From positions 1-37,809 of the forward strand of contig JAKQCM010000075.1 of the NCBI GenBank assembly GCA_029559155.1: a DNA stretch of 37,809 bases, written 5' to 3'. Within the stretch, counting starts at the first letter, position 1. The number at the start of each line of letters is the position of its first letter. Below are positions 1 through 8,311 of the stretch, piece after piece. A program made the translations under genes and the position numbers. Under the pieces are notes generated by a model. That model saw nothing but the letters and a program-made list of their open reading frames with translations, had not been told where the DNA came from and made no database searches. This DNA comes from Chloroflexota bacterium. GTDB lineage: Bacteria > Chloroflexota > Anaerolineae > Promineifilales > Promineifilaceae.

Positions 1-1208
1 CGGTCGGCCCAATCGGTGTAATAGGCCATGCGCGATTTCAAATGAAGCTGCCAGCGGTCACGGGCAATGGTCCATTCCATAATCTCCGACGTGCCTTCGT
101 AAATGGTGGTGATGCGCACGTCGCGCTTGATTTTTTCGACCATGTACTCTTTGGTGTAGCCATAGCCGCCATGCGCCTGGATGGCGTCTTCGGCCGCCTT
201 GTTGCCCGCTTCCGTGGCCATGTATTTGGCGATGGCTCCCTCGGTTTGCAAGCCGTGCGCGCCGTCCTCGCTGTCCAGCCGCTCGGCCACCCATTCGATG
301 TAGCTGCGCGCCGCTTCCAATCGGGCGGCATTGGGCACGATGAGTTTGTGGGTATAGCCCTGCTTCTGGCTCAACGGCGCGCCGCCCTGAATGCGATCCT
401 GGGAATAGCGGATAGCGCGTCGCAGCGCCTCCCAACCCGCGCCCAGGCCAAACGCGCCTACCATCAAGCGGGTGTAGCCAAACACGGCCTGGGCCTGAGC
501 CAGGCCCTGCCCTTCCACACCGCCCACCAGCCGGTCAACCGGCACGTAGACATCTTCCAGGAATAAAGCGGCCGTGTTGCTGGCGCGAATGCCATGTTTA
601 TCTTCCGGCTTGCCCTTGGTAAAGCCGGGCGCATCTTTGTCCACCACAAACCAGCTTGGCCCACCCGGAGCCAATGCCAGTACAGTGTATAAATCGGCCA
701 CCGCCCCGTTGCTAATCCACTGCTTTTGCCCGCTTATTTTGTAGCCGACCACCGCGCCATTTTCCTGAACCGGCACAGCCTTGGTGGTCATAGCCGCCAG
801 ATCACTGCCGGCCTGCGGCTCGGTAGCGCCATAGGCCATCAGCAGCGCCTCTTCGGCAATGCGGCCCATCCACAACGATTTTTGTGCTTCCGTTCCCCCA
901 ACCCGAATAGGATCAGACCCTAGAAACGTCGCCAGAACCCCGGTGGCTACGCCCAAATCAATAGAGGCCATTAATTCCGAGACACGATAAATATCGTAAG
1001 CGCCGCCGCCCAACCCATCATATTCTTCGGGAATAAAGATGAGGTGCAGTCCTAACTGCATGGGATCGTAGAGTTCTTGCAGAACGTCTTGGGGAAACCG
1101 GTCTTCATGATCCAGTTTGAGCAAGTAGTCAGGAGTTAATTTGCGTTCGGCATACTTTTTTAATGTATCTAAGATCATGTCACGAGTTTCTTGATCTAAA
1201 CCGGCCAT
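1..1208 (-). CDS. Acyl-CoA dehydrogenase, 3' end outside the window
   Basis: Flavoenzyme that oxidises acyl-CoA to trans-2-enoyl-CoA and passes electrons to ETF. The frame is open from an ATG at 1208 to the window edge, about 402 codons. Upstream of that ATG is AGGAGG at 6 nt spacing, which fixes the start. Visible family marks are the FAD/substrate segment [15 protein letters not shown], then [11 protein letters not shown], and near the edge the pair [13 protein letters not shown] and [11 protein letters not shown]. The Glu of YEGT is the usual catalytic base. The stop codon is not in the window, and the protein already exceeds a typical 380-residue enzyme, so a C-terminal extension is likely. 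Neighbouring EtfAB and a second dehydrogenase support a role in beta-oxidation or amino-acid catabolism. The acyl chain specificity cannot be read from this sequence. Confidence 0.9.
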   Translation of the reverse strand, partial: MAGLDQETRDMILDTLKKYAERKLTPDYLLKLDHEDRFPQDVLQELYDPMQLGLHLIFIPEEYDGLGGGAYDIYRVSELMASIDLGVATGVLATFLGSDPIRVGGTEAQKSLWMGRIAEEALLMAYGATEPQAGSDLAAMTTKAVPVQENGAVVGYKISGQKQWISNGAVADLYTVLALAPGGPSWFVVDKDAPGFTKGKPEDKHGIRASNTAALFLEDVYVPVDRLVGGVEGQGLAQAQAVFGYTRLMVGAFGLGAGWEALRRAIRYSQDRIQGGAPLSQKQGYTHKLIVPNAARLEAARSYIEWVAERLDSEDGAHGLQTEGAIAKYMATEAGNKAAEDAIQAHGGYGYTKEYMVEKIKRDVRITTIYEGTSEIMEWTIARDRWQLHLKSRMAYYTDWAD

Positions 1209-1605
1209 AAAAGCCTCCTAAAATGATATGTGAGAATTGCGTTACGAAACCGGCGCATAAAGGCAACAGGCGCGGCGGCTTTATGTTTTGATTGTTTATG
1301 GGCACATATATGCGTTTGGCAAATCGACGGATTCAGTGGATGCACTATTTTTATAAATAAAAAGCACCCTCTGGCACCATATGTGCTCAAGGATGCTCCC
1401 CCCAAATTTTATTATGGTTTTGACTCAAACCTTTGGAAATTGTATTACAGGTAACTTGATGGCAAGAGTGACAAATGTAATATGTTTCTTGTGAAAAAAG
1501 GTACAAATATAATATCCATTACACGCAACCAGTGTATGAGGATGTTTTTAGATGCAGAATAATTGTGTCGGTGGGTTGGTGGGTGGAGTGCGACTGATAA
1601 AAAAA
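1209..1605. other. AT-rich intergenic stretch without a supported gene
   Basis: Nearly 400 bases separate the acyl-CoA dehydrogenase start from tRNA-Arg. The sequence is visibly more AT-rich than its surroundings. Short open frames exist on both strands, but none has a ribosome binding site or recognisable product. Next to the tRNA 3' end is a run of seven T on the minus strand, a plausible simple terminator without a hairpin. Candidate minus-strand promoter pieces (a TTGCCA and a TACAAT only 15 bases apart) are too weak to call. I see no further structure. Confidence 0.5.
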
Positions 1606-1677
1606 TGCCCCTGCCAGGACTCGAACCTGGGCTTCCGGCTTCGGAGGCCGACGCTCTATCCTCTGAGCTACAGGGGC
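1606..1677 (-). tRNA. tRNA-Arg, anticodon CCG
   Basis: It folds as a full cloverleaf. The 7-bp acceptor is GCCCCTG/CAGGGGC and the D stem is GCTC/GAGC. The anticodon stem is TCGGC/GCCGG (one T-G pair) with loop CTCCGAA, so the anticodon is CCG, reading CGG (Arg). The variable region has 4 nt and the T arm is CCAGG-TTCGAGT-CCTGG. The discriminator is A and CCA is not encoded. A TTGACA promoter lies just upstream. Confidence 0.96.
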
Positions 1678-1691
1678 GGTATGCGAGGGGG

Positions 1692-1720
1692 ATTCTGCCA
1701 CAGCGGCAGGTAAATGTCAA
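1692..1720 (-). promoter_or_regulatory. Sigma-70 type promoter of tRNA-Arg
   Basis: Read on the minus strand: a perfect -35 TTGACA (1715-1720), a 17-base spacer, then CAGAAT (1692-1697) preceded by TG, giving an extended -10 character. The tRNA 5' end is 15 bases further on, as expected for a short 5' leader. Confidence 0.7.
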
Positions 1721-1738
1721 ATTGGACGGGTGGTAAAA

Positions 1739-1772
1739 AGACCTGACAGGTTTTTAGAAACCTGTCAGGTCT
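1739..1772 (-). terminator. Rho-independent terminator after etfA
   Basis: Two perfect 15-base arms (1739-1753 and 1758-1772) enclose a 4-base loop. On the minus strand the arms read AGACCTGACAGGTTT and AAACCTGTCAGGTCT and are followed by a T run. It starts about 10 bases after the etfA stop. Its arms resemble those of the hairpin at 4140-4199. Confidence 0.88.
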
Positions 1773-1781
1773 GAAGGGTAT

Positions 1782-2756
1782 TTAGCTGAGTTTCTTCTTA
1801 AATTCGGCCGTTAGCGCCGGCAGCACTTCAAACAGGTCGCCGACGATGCCGTACTGCGCCAGCTTGAAGATTGGCGCTTCGGGGTCTTTGTTGATGGCGA
1901 CGATGACTTTAGACGTGCGCATACCGGCCTGATGCTGAATCGCGCCGCTGATGCCGTTGGCAATGTAGAGGTCTGGGCTGACCGTTTTGCCGGTCTGACC
2001 AACCTGGTGCTCGTAGGGAATCCAGCCGGCGTCGACGGCCGCGCGGGAAGCGCCGAGCGCCGCGCCCAATACATTCGCCAATTCCTGCACAGGGGCAAAA
2101 CCTTCCGGCCCACCCACACCGCGACCGCCGCTGACGATGATGTTGGCATCGGTGAGGCTGACGCCGCCTTCCTTGCCGGCGAACCCGGTGACTTTGGTGG
2201 GGATGTCGGCTTCGGCAACGGCCGTATCCACCCATTCCGCGCTGCCACTGCCGCCGGTCGATTCCGCCTGCGGGAAGGCGCGGTTACGCAGTGTGATGAC
2301 TTGCGTGCCTTCGGTCACAAACACAGTCGCCAGAAGCTTGCTGGCATAAACCGGGCGGGTCACTTTCACCGTGCCGCCGTCAACGGCCAGGTCGGTGCCA
2401 TCGGCCACCAGACCGGCTTCCAGGTCGGCGGCGACCCAGGCGGCCAGATCCCGGCCGCGTGTGGAAGCGCCCGCCATGATCACGGCCGGTTCGCGTTCTT
2501 GCGCCAGCTTGACAACCAACGGTCCAACTGCTTCGACGCGGAAAGGGGACAGGCTGGCGTCGTCGGCGCCCAACACGGCGTCCGCGCCCAGGTCGAACGC
2601 AGCGGCGGCAACGCCGGCCACGTCTTGACCAAATACCAGGGCGGTGAGTGTCTCGCCCAATCCATCGGCGACAGTACGCGAAGCGGCCAGGGCTTCTTTG
2701 GCGATGGCCGCAATTTCCCCATCACGATTTTCGATGAAAACCCATACGCCGCTCAT
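1782..2756 (-). CDS. etfA: Electron transfer flavoprotein, alpha subunit
   Basis: Alpha subunit of the ETF heterodimer. It binds FAD and shuttles electrons from acyl-CoA dehydrogenases to the quinone pool. It has 324 residues, the usual length. The N-terminal domain begins with VWVFIENRDGEI. The C-terminal FAD domain carries SGGRGVGGPEGF, then GWIPYEHQVGQTGKTVSPDLY and the family signature ANGISGAIQHQAGM followed by VIVAINKDPEAPIF. The start overlaps the etfB stop as ATGA, so the two are translationally coupled in the order etfB-etfA. A strong hairpin terminator follows. The dehydrogenase genes on both sides are the likely electron donors. No ETF:quinone oxidoreductase gene is visible here. 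Confidence 0.97.
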   Translation of the reverse strand: MSGVWVFIENRDGEIAAIAKEALAASRTVADGLGETLTALVFGQDVAGVAAAAFDLGADAVLGADDASLSPFRVEAVGPLVVKLAQEREPAVIMAGASTRGRDLAAWVAADLEAGLVADGTDLAVDGGTVKVTRPVYASKLLATVFVTEGTQVITLRNRAFPQAESTGGSGSAEWVDTAVAEADIPTKVTGFAGKEGGVSLTDANIIVSGGRGVGGPEGFAPVQELANVLGAALGASRAAVDAGWIPYEHQVGQTGKTVSPDLYIANGISGAIQHQAGMRTSKVIVAINKDPEAPIFKLAQYGIVGDLFEVLPALTAEFKKKLS

Positions 2757-3541
2757 ATCACTTTCTCCTCAAACAGTTTGGCAACCAGTTTGGCTGCTTT
2801 TTCCTGAACCGAATCACCGTCGATGATTTCCACACTGCCTTCACGCGGCGGGAGGGCATAGACTTTGGACCAGTTTACTTTGCTGCCGACGCCGCTGACG
2901 CCCAGGTCGCCCGCGCCCCAGACGGGGATAGTGGCCCGGCTGGCCTTGCGGATGCCCATGAAGGAGGGGTAGCGCGGTTCGTTAATTTCTTTGACGGTGC
3001 TGATGACTACGGGCAGAGGCGCGGTGACGGTTTCTTTGCCGTCGTCGAGCAGGCGTTCGACGGTGATCTGGCCACCGCCAACGGCCGTAATCGCCGAAAC
3101 AAAGGTGAGCGGGGTCCAGCCTAATTTGCGGGCAGTCTGCACGGCCGTTTGCCCCGTATCCCCATCTATGGCCGACTTGCCAAAAATGGCGATCTGCACG
3201 TCACCCACTTTGTTGATGGCCGCGGCCAGCACTTTGGCCGTGCCCAGCGTGTCTGCGCCGGCAAAGGCCGCATCCGACAGCAAAATGGCTTCCGTGCAGC
3301 CCATGGCCAGCGCCGTCTTCAGCGCTTCCTGGCTCTCGTCGCCGCCCATGGTGATGGCGATAACGTCGGACGCGCCGTGATTTTCCTTTAGACGGATGCC
3401 TTCTTCGATTGAGTATTCATCCCAGGGGTTGACCACATTGGGCTTGCCGCCGGGATCGTCCCAACTCACGCTGCCGTCTGGCCTGACGGTCAGATCGGCG
3501 GTGGTGCTGGGGGTTTGTTTGGTACAAACAACAACCTTCAT
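2753..3541 (-). CDS. etfB: Electron transfer flavoprotein, beta subunit
   Basis: Beta subunit of ETF, 262 residues, normal for the family. It starts MKVVVCTKQTPSTTADL, shows GKPNVVNPWDEYSIEEGIRLKE in the N-terminal third, IFGKSAIDGDTGQTAVQ in the middle, and the beta signature region around VSTVKEINEPRYPSFMGIRK. GGAGG sits 7 nt ahead of the ATG. It is the first gene of a two-gene unit with etfA (4-base overlap). Electrons probably arrive from the two acyl-CoA dehydrogenases in this block. I could not place a promoter; the upstream gap is occupied by an AATTGTCAATTG repeat. Confidence 0.97.
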   Translation of the reverse strand: MKVVVCTKQTPSTTADLTVRPDGSVSWDDPGGKPNVVNPWDEYSIEEGIRLKENHGASDVIAITMGGDESQEALKTALAMGCTEAILLSDAAFAGADTLGTAKVLAAAINKVGDVQIAIFGKSAIDGDTGQTAVQTARKLGWTPLTFVSAITAVGGGQITVERLLDDGKETVTAPLPVVISTVKEINEPRYPSFMGIRKASRATIPVWGAGDLGVSGVGSKVNWSKVYALPPREGSVEIIDGDSVQEKAAKLVAKLFEEKVI

Positions 3542-3556
3542 TTAGCTACCTCCATA

Positions 3557-3596
3557 AATTGTCAATTGCTAATTGCCGCTAGCCAATTGTCAATTG
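3557..3596. repeat. Duplicated AATTGTCAATTG intergenic repeat
   Basis: The 12-mer AATTGTCAATTG occurs at 3557-3568 and again at 3585-3596, with a further CTAATTG between. The second copy overlaps the 3' end of the zinc-ribbon membrane protein gene and supplies its TGA stop. It looks like a short dispersed intergenic element; its function is unknown. Confidence 0.6.
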
Positions 3597-4114
3597 TTCA
3601 GTTCCATCAACAATGGCTGATTTAATGCGCGAAAACGCTCGGAGAACGTTTCGTTGGTAAACGTAAAGGTGACGGCGCGCCAGGAAAAGGTTTGGATTTG
3701 GGCGGATTGCAGGATGGCTAGCTTGGCGGGCAGGGCGTGTTGTAGGGCGCGGCGGCGGAAATAGAGGAGCACGGCCGTTCCCACACCCAGTCCCACAATC
3801 AGCCCCAGCAGCAGACGCAGCCAGAAGGCCAATCCGGCCGGTGTTAGCAGCAAACCGAGAGCCAGCAGGGCAACGGCCGTGCCGCCCGCCGCCGCCCAAC
3901 CCATCTTTTCCAGCCGTTCTTCCTGGCCCGATTTGCGAGTTAACTCCTCGGCGCAGTCGGCGCAGAGAGGCACATCCACCTGGCGAGTGATACGGCCGTG
4001 GCGCTTTTTCAGGCGCAGGGGCGTGACTCCCGGCCGGGCGCAGTGGACGCACAAACCGGGGAATCGAATGGTTTCCTCGGGGCGGGCTTGAATTTTGATT
4101 GTCTGGTTGGTCAT
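3590..4114 (-). CDS. Zinc-ribbon membrane protein of unknown function
   Basis: 174 residues, family not recognised. The N-terminal 60 residues contain two CxxC pairs (LCVHCARP and LCADCAEE), consistent with a zinc ribbon. They are followed by two hydrophobic helices separated by a short turn around LLLTPAG, then a basic RRR and a cytoplasmic-looking C-terminal domain of about 55 residues. I chose the ATG at 4114 because GGGAG lies 6 bases upstream; an in-frame TTG four codons earlier is less likely. The last codons and the stop lie inside the AATTGTCAATTG repeat, so the C-terminus may have been reset by repeat insertion. It is flanked by etfB and a dehydrogenase on the same strand, but has no obvious functional link to them. 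Confidence 0.75.
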   Translation of the reverse strand: MTNQTIKIQARPEETIRFPGLCVHCARPGVTPLRLKKRHGRITRQVDVPLCADCAEELTRKSGQEERLEKMGWAAAGGTAVALLALGLLLTPAGLAFWLRLLLGLIVGLGVGTAVLLYFRRRALQHALPAKLAILQSAQIQTFSWRAVTFTFTNETFSERFRALNQPLLMELNN

Positions 4115-4139
4115 AGCAGCTCCCAAACAGTCAACGAAA

Positions 4140-4199
4140 AGACCCTAAGGGTTTGCCATTGCGCGGGCAAAATTAGGCGGGGTTAAACCCTTAGGGTCT
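4140..4199 (-). terminator. Hairpin terminator after the second acyl-CoA dehydrogenase
   Basis: Perfect 15-base arms at 4140-4154 and 4185-4199, reading AGACCCTAAGGGTTT and AAACCCTTAGGGTCT, with a 30-base loop. On the minus strand the second arm runs into a T tract. It lies about 15 bases past the dehydrogenase stop. The arm ends (AGACC and GGTTT/GGGTTT) match the style of the terminator at 1739-1772. Confidence 0.75.
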
Positions 4200-4214
4200 G
4201 TAAAGATACCACTT

Positions 4215-5426
4215 TTAACCTTGCCAGAATGCCTCGTCGTAGGCGGGCAGTTCGCAGCGCAGCGGTTTGTCTTCGCGCTGGCCGAAGGCGTAGGCGGCCT
4301 GCATCAGTTGGTGAATTTCGCTGGTGCCTTCGTAGATGATGGCCCCACGGCCGTTGCGCAAATAACGCTCCACATCGTACTCGTCAGAAAAGCCATACGC
4401 GCCGTGCACCTGGATGGCTTCATGGGCAGCTTTGAAGGAATGGTCGGTGGCGTACCACTTGGCCATGGACACCTCGCGGGTATTGCGGATGCCCTGGTTT
4501 TTCAGCCAGCCCACCTGCAAATAAAGCAGGCGCGACACGTCGTACCACTGCTGCATCCAGGCGATTTTTTGCTGGATGAGCTGGTAATCGGCGATGGGCC
4601 GGCCGAAGGTTTCGCGCTCCTGGGCGTAGCGGATAGAAGCATCTAAGCAGGCGCGGGTGAGACCGGTAGCGCCGGAAGCGACGGTGTAACGGCCGTTATC
4701 CAGGCAGCTCATGGCAATCTTAAAGCCTTCGCCCTCTTCACCGATGCGGTTGGCCGCCGGCACGCGCACGTCCTGGCAGTTCACCCAGCCGGTCGAACCG
4801 GCGCGCACGCCCAATTTGCCGTGAATGTCGCCGGTGGTCACGCCGGGCATGTCGGTTTCCACCATGAAGGCGGTCAAGCCGGCGTGGGCCGGTTGGGCGT
4901 GAGGATCGGTTTTGGCGAACCAGAGGACATGGTGGGCCTTGGTCGCCAGACTGATCCACATCTTTTCGCCGTTGATGATGTAGTCGTCGCCGTCTTTGCG
5001 GGCGGTGGATCGCAGCCCGGCCACGTCCGAACCGGCGCCGGGTTCCGTGAGGCCAAAGGCGGCGTATTTTTCGCCGCGCGCTTGCGGCGCGAGGAAGCGC
5101 TGCTTTTGCTCTTCGGTGCCCCATTGCAGCACGCCCATGCTGTTCAGCCCCATGTGGACCGACATGACGACGCGCAGGGTGGTGTCGATGCGTTCCAATT
5201 CTTCGCACACCAGACCGAGGGTGACGTAATCGAAGCCCTGGCCGCCGTAACGGACGGGGATATTAATGCCCAAAATGCCCAGTTCGGCCATGCGCGGCAG
5301 GGCGATGGGATTCATAGTTTGTTGGCGATCATATTCTTTGATGGTGGGTATGATTTCTTTTGCGCCAAATTCGCGGACCATGGCCGCTGCTTGTAATTGT
5401 TCTTCGGTCAGGGAAAAATCTAGCAT
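4215..5426 (-). CDS. Acyl-CoA dehydrogenase
   Basis: A complete 403-residue enzyme of the acyl-CoA dehydrogenase family. It oxidises an acyl-CoA at the alpha-beta bond using FAD and reduces ETF. It begins with [15 protein letters not shown] and has the FAD motif [15 protein letters not shown] with [11 protein letters not shown]. It continues with the arginine segment [16 protein letters not shown], then [18 protein letters not shown], and ends with [12 protein letters not shown], where the Glu is the expected catalytic base. Only a weak purine stretch precedes the ATG, but a perfect TATAAT lies about 50 bases upstream. Substrate class (short, branched or glutaryl) is not decided by what I can see. 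EtfAB 700 bases downstream is the natural partner. Confidence 0.95.
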   Translation of the reverse strand: MLDFSLTEEQLQAAAMVREFGAKEIIPTIKEYDRQQTMNPIALPRMAELGILGINIPVRYGGQGFDYVTLGLVCEELERIDTTLRVVMSVHMGLNSMGVLQWGTEEQKQRFLAPQARGEKYAAFGLTEPGAGSDVAGLRSTARKDGDDYIINGEKMWISLATKAHHVLWFAKTDPHAQPAHAGLTAFMVETDMPGVTTGDIHGKLGVRAGSTGWVNCQDVRVPAANRIGEEGEGFKIAMSCLDNGRYTVASGATGLTRACLDASIRYAQERETFGRPIADYQLIQQKIAWMQQWYDVSRLLYLQVGWLKNQGIRNTREVSMAKWYATDHSFKAAHEAIQVHGAYGFSDEYDVERYLRNGRGAIIYEGTSEIHQLMQAAYAFGQREDKPLRCELPAYDEAFWQG

Positions 5427-5474
5427 GTTCTGGTTCTCGTGGGTTCTCAGGATATAGCTTTCTCAGCTTGCATC

Positions 5475-5503
5475 ATTATAACGGCAGGGCAAATGACACG
5501 CAA
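5475..5503 (-). promoter_or_regulatory. Promoter of the second acyl-CoA dehydrogenase
   Basis: On the minus strand a perfect -10 TATAAT (5475-5480) is preceded by a 17-base spacer and a weak -35 TTGCGT (5498-5503). Transcription would start about 40 bases before the ATG at 5426. Confidence 0.55.
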
Positions 5504-5546
5504 CATGACGCGGTGCGCCATGAGAAAAGGGGAGGGGAAACGGCCG

Positions 5547-8072
5547 TTACCCATCAACCGCAAACACAAACACCCCATCATAACTGTACAACAGATGCAT
5601 CTGCGGATTGCGGGTCAGCGTAGCCGGGTCAAAAAAGCCGCCGCGCGCGCCCACGTAAATATGCGTCACGCCCTGCGCCCGCAGCCAATCGGCGGCCGCC
5701 GGATCGGCCCAATCCGGCGTATCGGTGGCGGCGCGGTTAAATTCCTGAATATCCTGGAAATAATCGCGGTTGTAGATGTGGTCGATGGGCGGGATGGTCG
5801 TTTCGCGTCCCGTCAGGGGCAAAATCCACGCGCCGCCATCACTGCCGGCCCAGGTTGCCCCCAACCACAACCAACTGCTGGCCGCGATTTTGGCGTCGGG
5901 CGGGACGTTTTCATCCAGCCAGGCCAGTCCGGCCACATCGGCCGGGTAAGCCAGCACGGTCTGGCTGTTGAGGACCACGATTTGCTGGTGGATGCCGAAA
6001 ATGAACACGGCCGTTACCCCCGCCCCCGTGATAAACCAGCCCATCGCCTGCACAATCCAATGCCGCCGCCGCAGCCAGCGCCAGAACTGGTTCGCGGCGA
6101 TGCCCAGGAACAGGCTGAGTGGAATGAAGATGGTGATGTACATGCTGTTCATGTTCACCAACGACGTTTCCGGCAGACCCAGCCGTTCGCCAGACAACAA
6201 AATGAATAACACCGCCACCCAACCCACCAACGCCAGCGGCGCGGTTGTCCAGCGGTGGCGGCGCAGCGCCGGAATAAGCAGCAGCACAAACACGCCGCCG
6301 GCCAGGTAGAGGAACGGCCGTTCCCAAGCCACATTCAAATAAGCCACCGGAAACGTGTTGTAATTTTCGATGTTGCGCTGCACCGTGGCAACCGGCTCGG
6401 TGACACGCAGCAAGTTAAGCATGTGGGGTCCGGCCAGGAAAACGCCCAGAGCCGCGGCGGCCGCCAGCCAACGGCCGTTGCGCCCCCAACTAATCAACCA
6501 GACCAGAAAGGCGAAGGGCAAATAAAACAGAAAAACACGAAAGTGCACCAGGAACATCCCGGCGGCCAGCACGCCAACCAACCACCAGACGCGCCGCCAT
6601 TCGCGCCCGCCGCGCGCCAACTGCCACGTCAGCCCCAGCAAAACCGGCATGAGGAGAACGGCCGTGAGCTGCGTCATGCGCCCCCAGGAGAGGTAGTAGG
6701 CCGGAAAAAAGAAGGGCAGCGCCACCAGAAAAGCGGCCGCCAACCCGGCGCGGCGGCGGCGAGTGATGAGCCAACCGGCGGCGTAAATCGCCAGCGGAAC
6801 CAGCGCATTGAGCAGTTGGCTCAGGTAAAGCAACAAGGAAGCCAGCGGTGCGCCGGTCATCAGGCTCAGGCTGGCGGAGAGGGTGTGGAAGCCAAAGTGA
6901 TAGGGGAAATGATCAACGGGCAGGAAGGGGGCGTAATTGTCGGGGATGGTGCCTTTGTTGGCCATAACGGCCGTGATCAACCCATGACGGCTGGCGTCTA
7001 CCCACGGCAAAAAGGCCAGATCGCGCACGGCCAGCAGGCGCACGACAAAACCCACCAGCAGCAAGACCAGCAGGGCAACGTGTTCTTGATGGAAGCGGCG
7101 ATTGGGAATTGGCGATTGAGGATTGGGGATGAGAGACGGCCGTTGCCGCCAGTTGAAATTCGCCAACCGCCAGCGCCAGAGAAAAACGGCCAGCGCCCAG
7201 CCGCCGATCACCAATCCCCAGAGCAGGCCGCCGGAAAAACGGCCGCCGACCAGCGACACCCACTGCCAGAGAATGGCCCAACCGGCTGCGCCCAGGGCCA
7301 CGGCCGTGCCGACCCAGGCCAGCGCATCCCAGCGCCGCCAGGCCGCCGGACCGGCCAACAGCAGCAGCGCTCCGGGCAGCGGCAACAACAACAATGCCGC
7401 CGCCGACAAAAATCCAGCCTGCGCCAGCGCGGTGTTTAACGCTCGCCACACGTCACTCCAGGTCAGCCGGTAACGGGTGATCAGACGCAAATCCTGAGCG
7501 GTTGTGGTGGGACTTTGCGTATCCAGCGGGCCGTTTTGCAGGCGCAGCGCGCCCCCGGCGTACACGTCCAGGTCGTAGCCCCACACGGACATCGGGTTAT
7601 CGGCGCTGCCGCTGATGTGGAGGGTGTAGGGTTGTCCGGCGGAATGGGGCTGCGGCGCAAAGCTGAGAAGCGCGGTTTGATTGTGGGTCAGGGCAGCAGT
7701 TGGCAGCTGCTTTTCGGCAATCAGGCCGTCGGCAGCATCGAAAAGCTGGAGGATGAGGTTAGCGTCGCTGCCGCCATCGCTGCCATTGCCGGAGAGGATT
7801 AGCTCTATTTCGGCGAGTCCGTCGCGGTTGGGGGTGATGGTTTGTTCCAGGCGCAGGGGGCCGCGGGGGATGGGTAAGGTGGTATTGGCGCGGGTTTGGC
7901 TGGCGTCGACGGCCGTGATCGGACTCCACACACCACGGCCGTCGGCCCACACCCAGATCAGCGCCGCCAAACAGCCAAACAAGAAAGGCAGCCACCACCA
8001 ACGCCGGATGGGGGCAAAGGGCGAAGAAGGTAAGGGGGAAACGGCCGTTTCTGCAAAAGGTTCCATGTTCAT
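5547..8072 (-). CDS. Large GT-C-like integral membrane protein
   Basis: About 841 residues. A first membrane helix (WWLPFLFGCLAALIWVWA) is followed by an extracellular beta-rich domain of about 170 residues. Then come a dozen or so hydrophobic segments and a C-terminal soluble domain containing DVAGLAWLDENVPPDAKI and WLRAQGVTHIYVG. This arrangement resembles GT-C glycosyltransferases and related polyisoprenyl-sugar-using membrane proteins; donor and acceptor are unknown. A longer frame starts at 8138, but its first codons are read out of the tRNA-Met terminator hairpin. I therefore prefer the ATG at 8072 (alternatives 8093 and 8066), with an AGG about 8 bases upstream. A G-rich tandem repeat at 7100-7130 is translated in frame as LIPNPQSPIPNRR. 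Confidence 0.75.
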   Translation of the reverse strand: MNMEPFAETAVSPLPSSPFAPIRRWWWLPFLFGCLAALIWVWADGRGVWSPITAVDASQTRANTTLPIPRGPLRLEQTITPNRDGLAEIELILSGNGSDGGSDANLILQLFDAADGLIAEKQLPTAALTHNQTALLSFAPQPHSAGQPYTLHISGSADNPMSVWGYDLDVYAGGALRLQNGPLDTQSPTTTAQDLRLITRYRLTWSDVWRALNTALAQAGFLSAAALLLLPLPGALLLLAGPAAWRRWDALAWVGTAVALGAAGWAILWQWVSLVGGRFSGGLLWGLVIGGWALAVFLWRWRLANFNWRQRPSLIPNPQSPIPNRRFHQEHVALLVLLLVGFVVRLLAVRDLAFLPWVDASRHGLITAVMANKGTIPDNYAPFLPVDHFPYHFGFHTLSASLSLMTGAPLASLLLYLSQLLNALVPLAIYAAGWLITRRRRAGLAAAFLVALPFFFPAYYLSWGRMTQLTAVLLMPVLLGLTWQLARGGREWRRVWWLVGVLAAGMFLVHFRVFLFYLPFAFLVWLISWGRNGRWLAAAAALGVFLAGPHMLNLLRVTEPVATVQRNIENYNTFPVAYLNVAWERPFLYLAGGVFVLLLIPALRRHRWTTAPLALVGWVAVLFILLSGERLGLPETSLVNMNSMYITIFIPLSLFLGIAANQFWRWLRRRHWIVQAMGWFITGAGVTAVFIFGIHQQIVVLNSQTVLAYPADVAGLAWLDENVPPDAKIAASSWLWLGATWAGSDGGAWILPLTGRETTIPPIDHIYNRDYFQDIQEFNRAATDTPDWADPAAADWLRAQGVTHIYVGARGGFFDPATLTRNPQMHLLYSYDGVFVFAVDG
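7100..7130. repeat. GATTGGG-type tandem repeat inside a coding region
   Basis: Imperfect units GATTGGGAATT, GGCGATTGAG and GATTGGGGAT follow one another. They are read in frame in the membrane protein as a Pro/Asn-rich linker between two predicted helices. Such repeats are better known from intergenic DNA, so this copy may have been inserted into a tolerant loop. Confidence 0.5.
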
Positions 8073-8122
8073 TTTCAGAGCCTGTCCGGCCATCCGGATT
8101 GCCAGCAGCCGGAACGCATCAT

Positions 8123-8150
8123 AAAAAAAGCCGCTCACAGGGAGCGGCTT
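8123..8150 (-). terminator. Terminator of tRNA-Met
   Basis: Arms AAGCCGCTC and GAGCGGCTT pair over 9 bases with a 5-base loop. On the minus strand they are followed by TTTTTTT, immediately after the tRNA 3' CCA. It occupies the region where the membrane protein frame would otherwise extend upstream, which argues against the longer start. Confidence 0.9.
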
Positions 8151-8154
8151 GTCT

Positions 8155-8230
8155 TGGTGGTGCCAACTGGACTTGAACCAGTGACCTAGGGCTTATGAGT
8201 CCCTCGCTCTGCCGACTGAGCTATGGCACC
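8155..8230 (-). tRNA. tRNA-Met, anticodon CAT
   Basis: Acceptor GGTGCCA/TGGCACC, D arm GCTC/GAGC, T arm ACTGG-TTCAAGT-CCAGT, discriminator A and an encoded CCA. The anticodon loop is CTCATAA, so the anticodon is CAT. The anticodon stem AGGGA/GCCCT leaves an A-G mismatch at the loop-closing pair. An elongator Met tRNA is the likely identity; an Ile tRNA with lysidine cannot be excluded by the anticodon alone. Confidence 0.93.
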
Positions 8231-8242
8231 AAAGCGAACGGG

Positions 8243-8271
8243 ATTATAACCAATACGGCCGTTGCTGCCAA
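8243..8271 (-). promoter_or_regulatory. Promoter of tRNA-Met with ACGGCCGT in the spacer
   Basis: On the minus strand -35 TTGGCA (8266-8271), a 17-base spacer and a perfect -10 TATAAT (8243-8248). The tRNA starts 13 bases downstream. The genome-wide palindrome ACGGCCGT lies inside the spacer. Confidence 0.8.
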
Positions 8272-8311
8272 ATTCTATGCCGCAAAACCGCTAGAAAAAA
8301 TCAAAACGACC

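Noticed and set aside
1230-1454. Short open frames in the 1209-1605 gap.
   Set aside because: No ribosome binding site, no conserved-looking sequence, and overlapping frames on both strands.
1932-2807. Plus-strand open frame of about 290 codons opposite etfA.
   Set aside because: Antisense shadow of a GC-rich conserved gene; no ribosome binding site and no recognisable domain.
3557-3596. AATTGTCAATTG duplication as the start of a CRISPR-like array.
   Set aside because: Only two short copies with a 16-base gap and no regular spacer series or cas genes.
6255-7439. Long plus-strand open frame of nearly 400 codons rich in Gln and Arg.
   Set aside because: It is antisense to the membrane protein, has low-complexity composition and no initiation signal or known domain.
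8073-8138. Extended N-terminus of the large membrane protein starting at 8138.
   Set aside because: The extra codons are read through the tRNA-Met terminator hairpin and its T run, and no ribosome binding site precedes that start.
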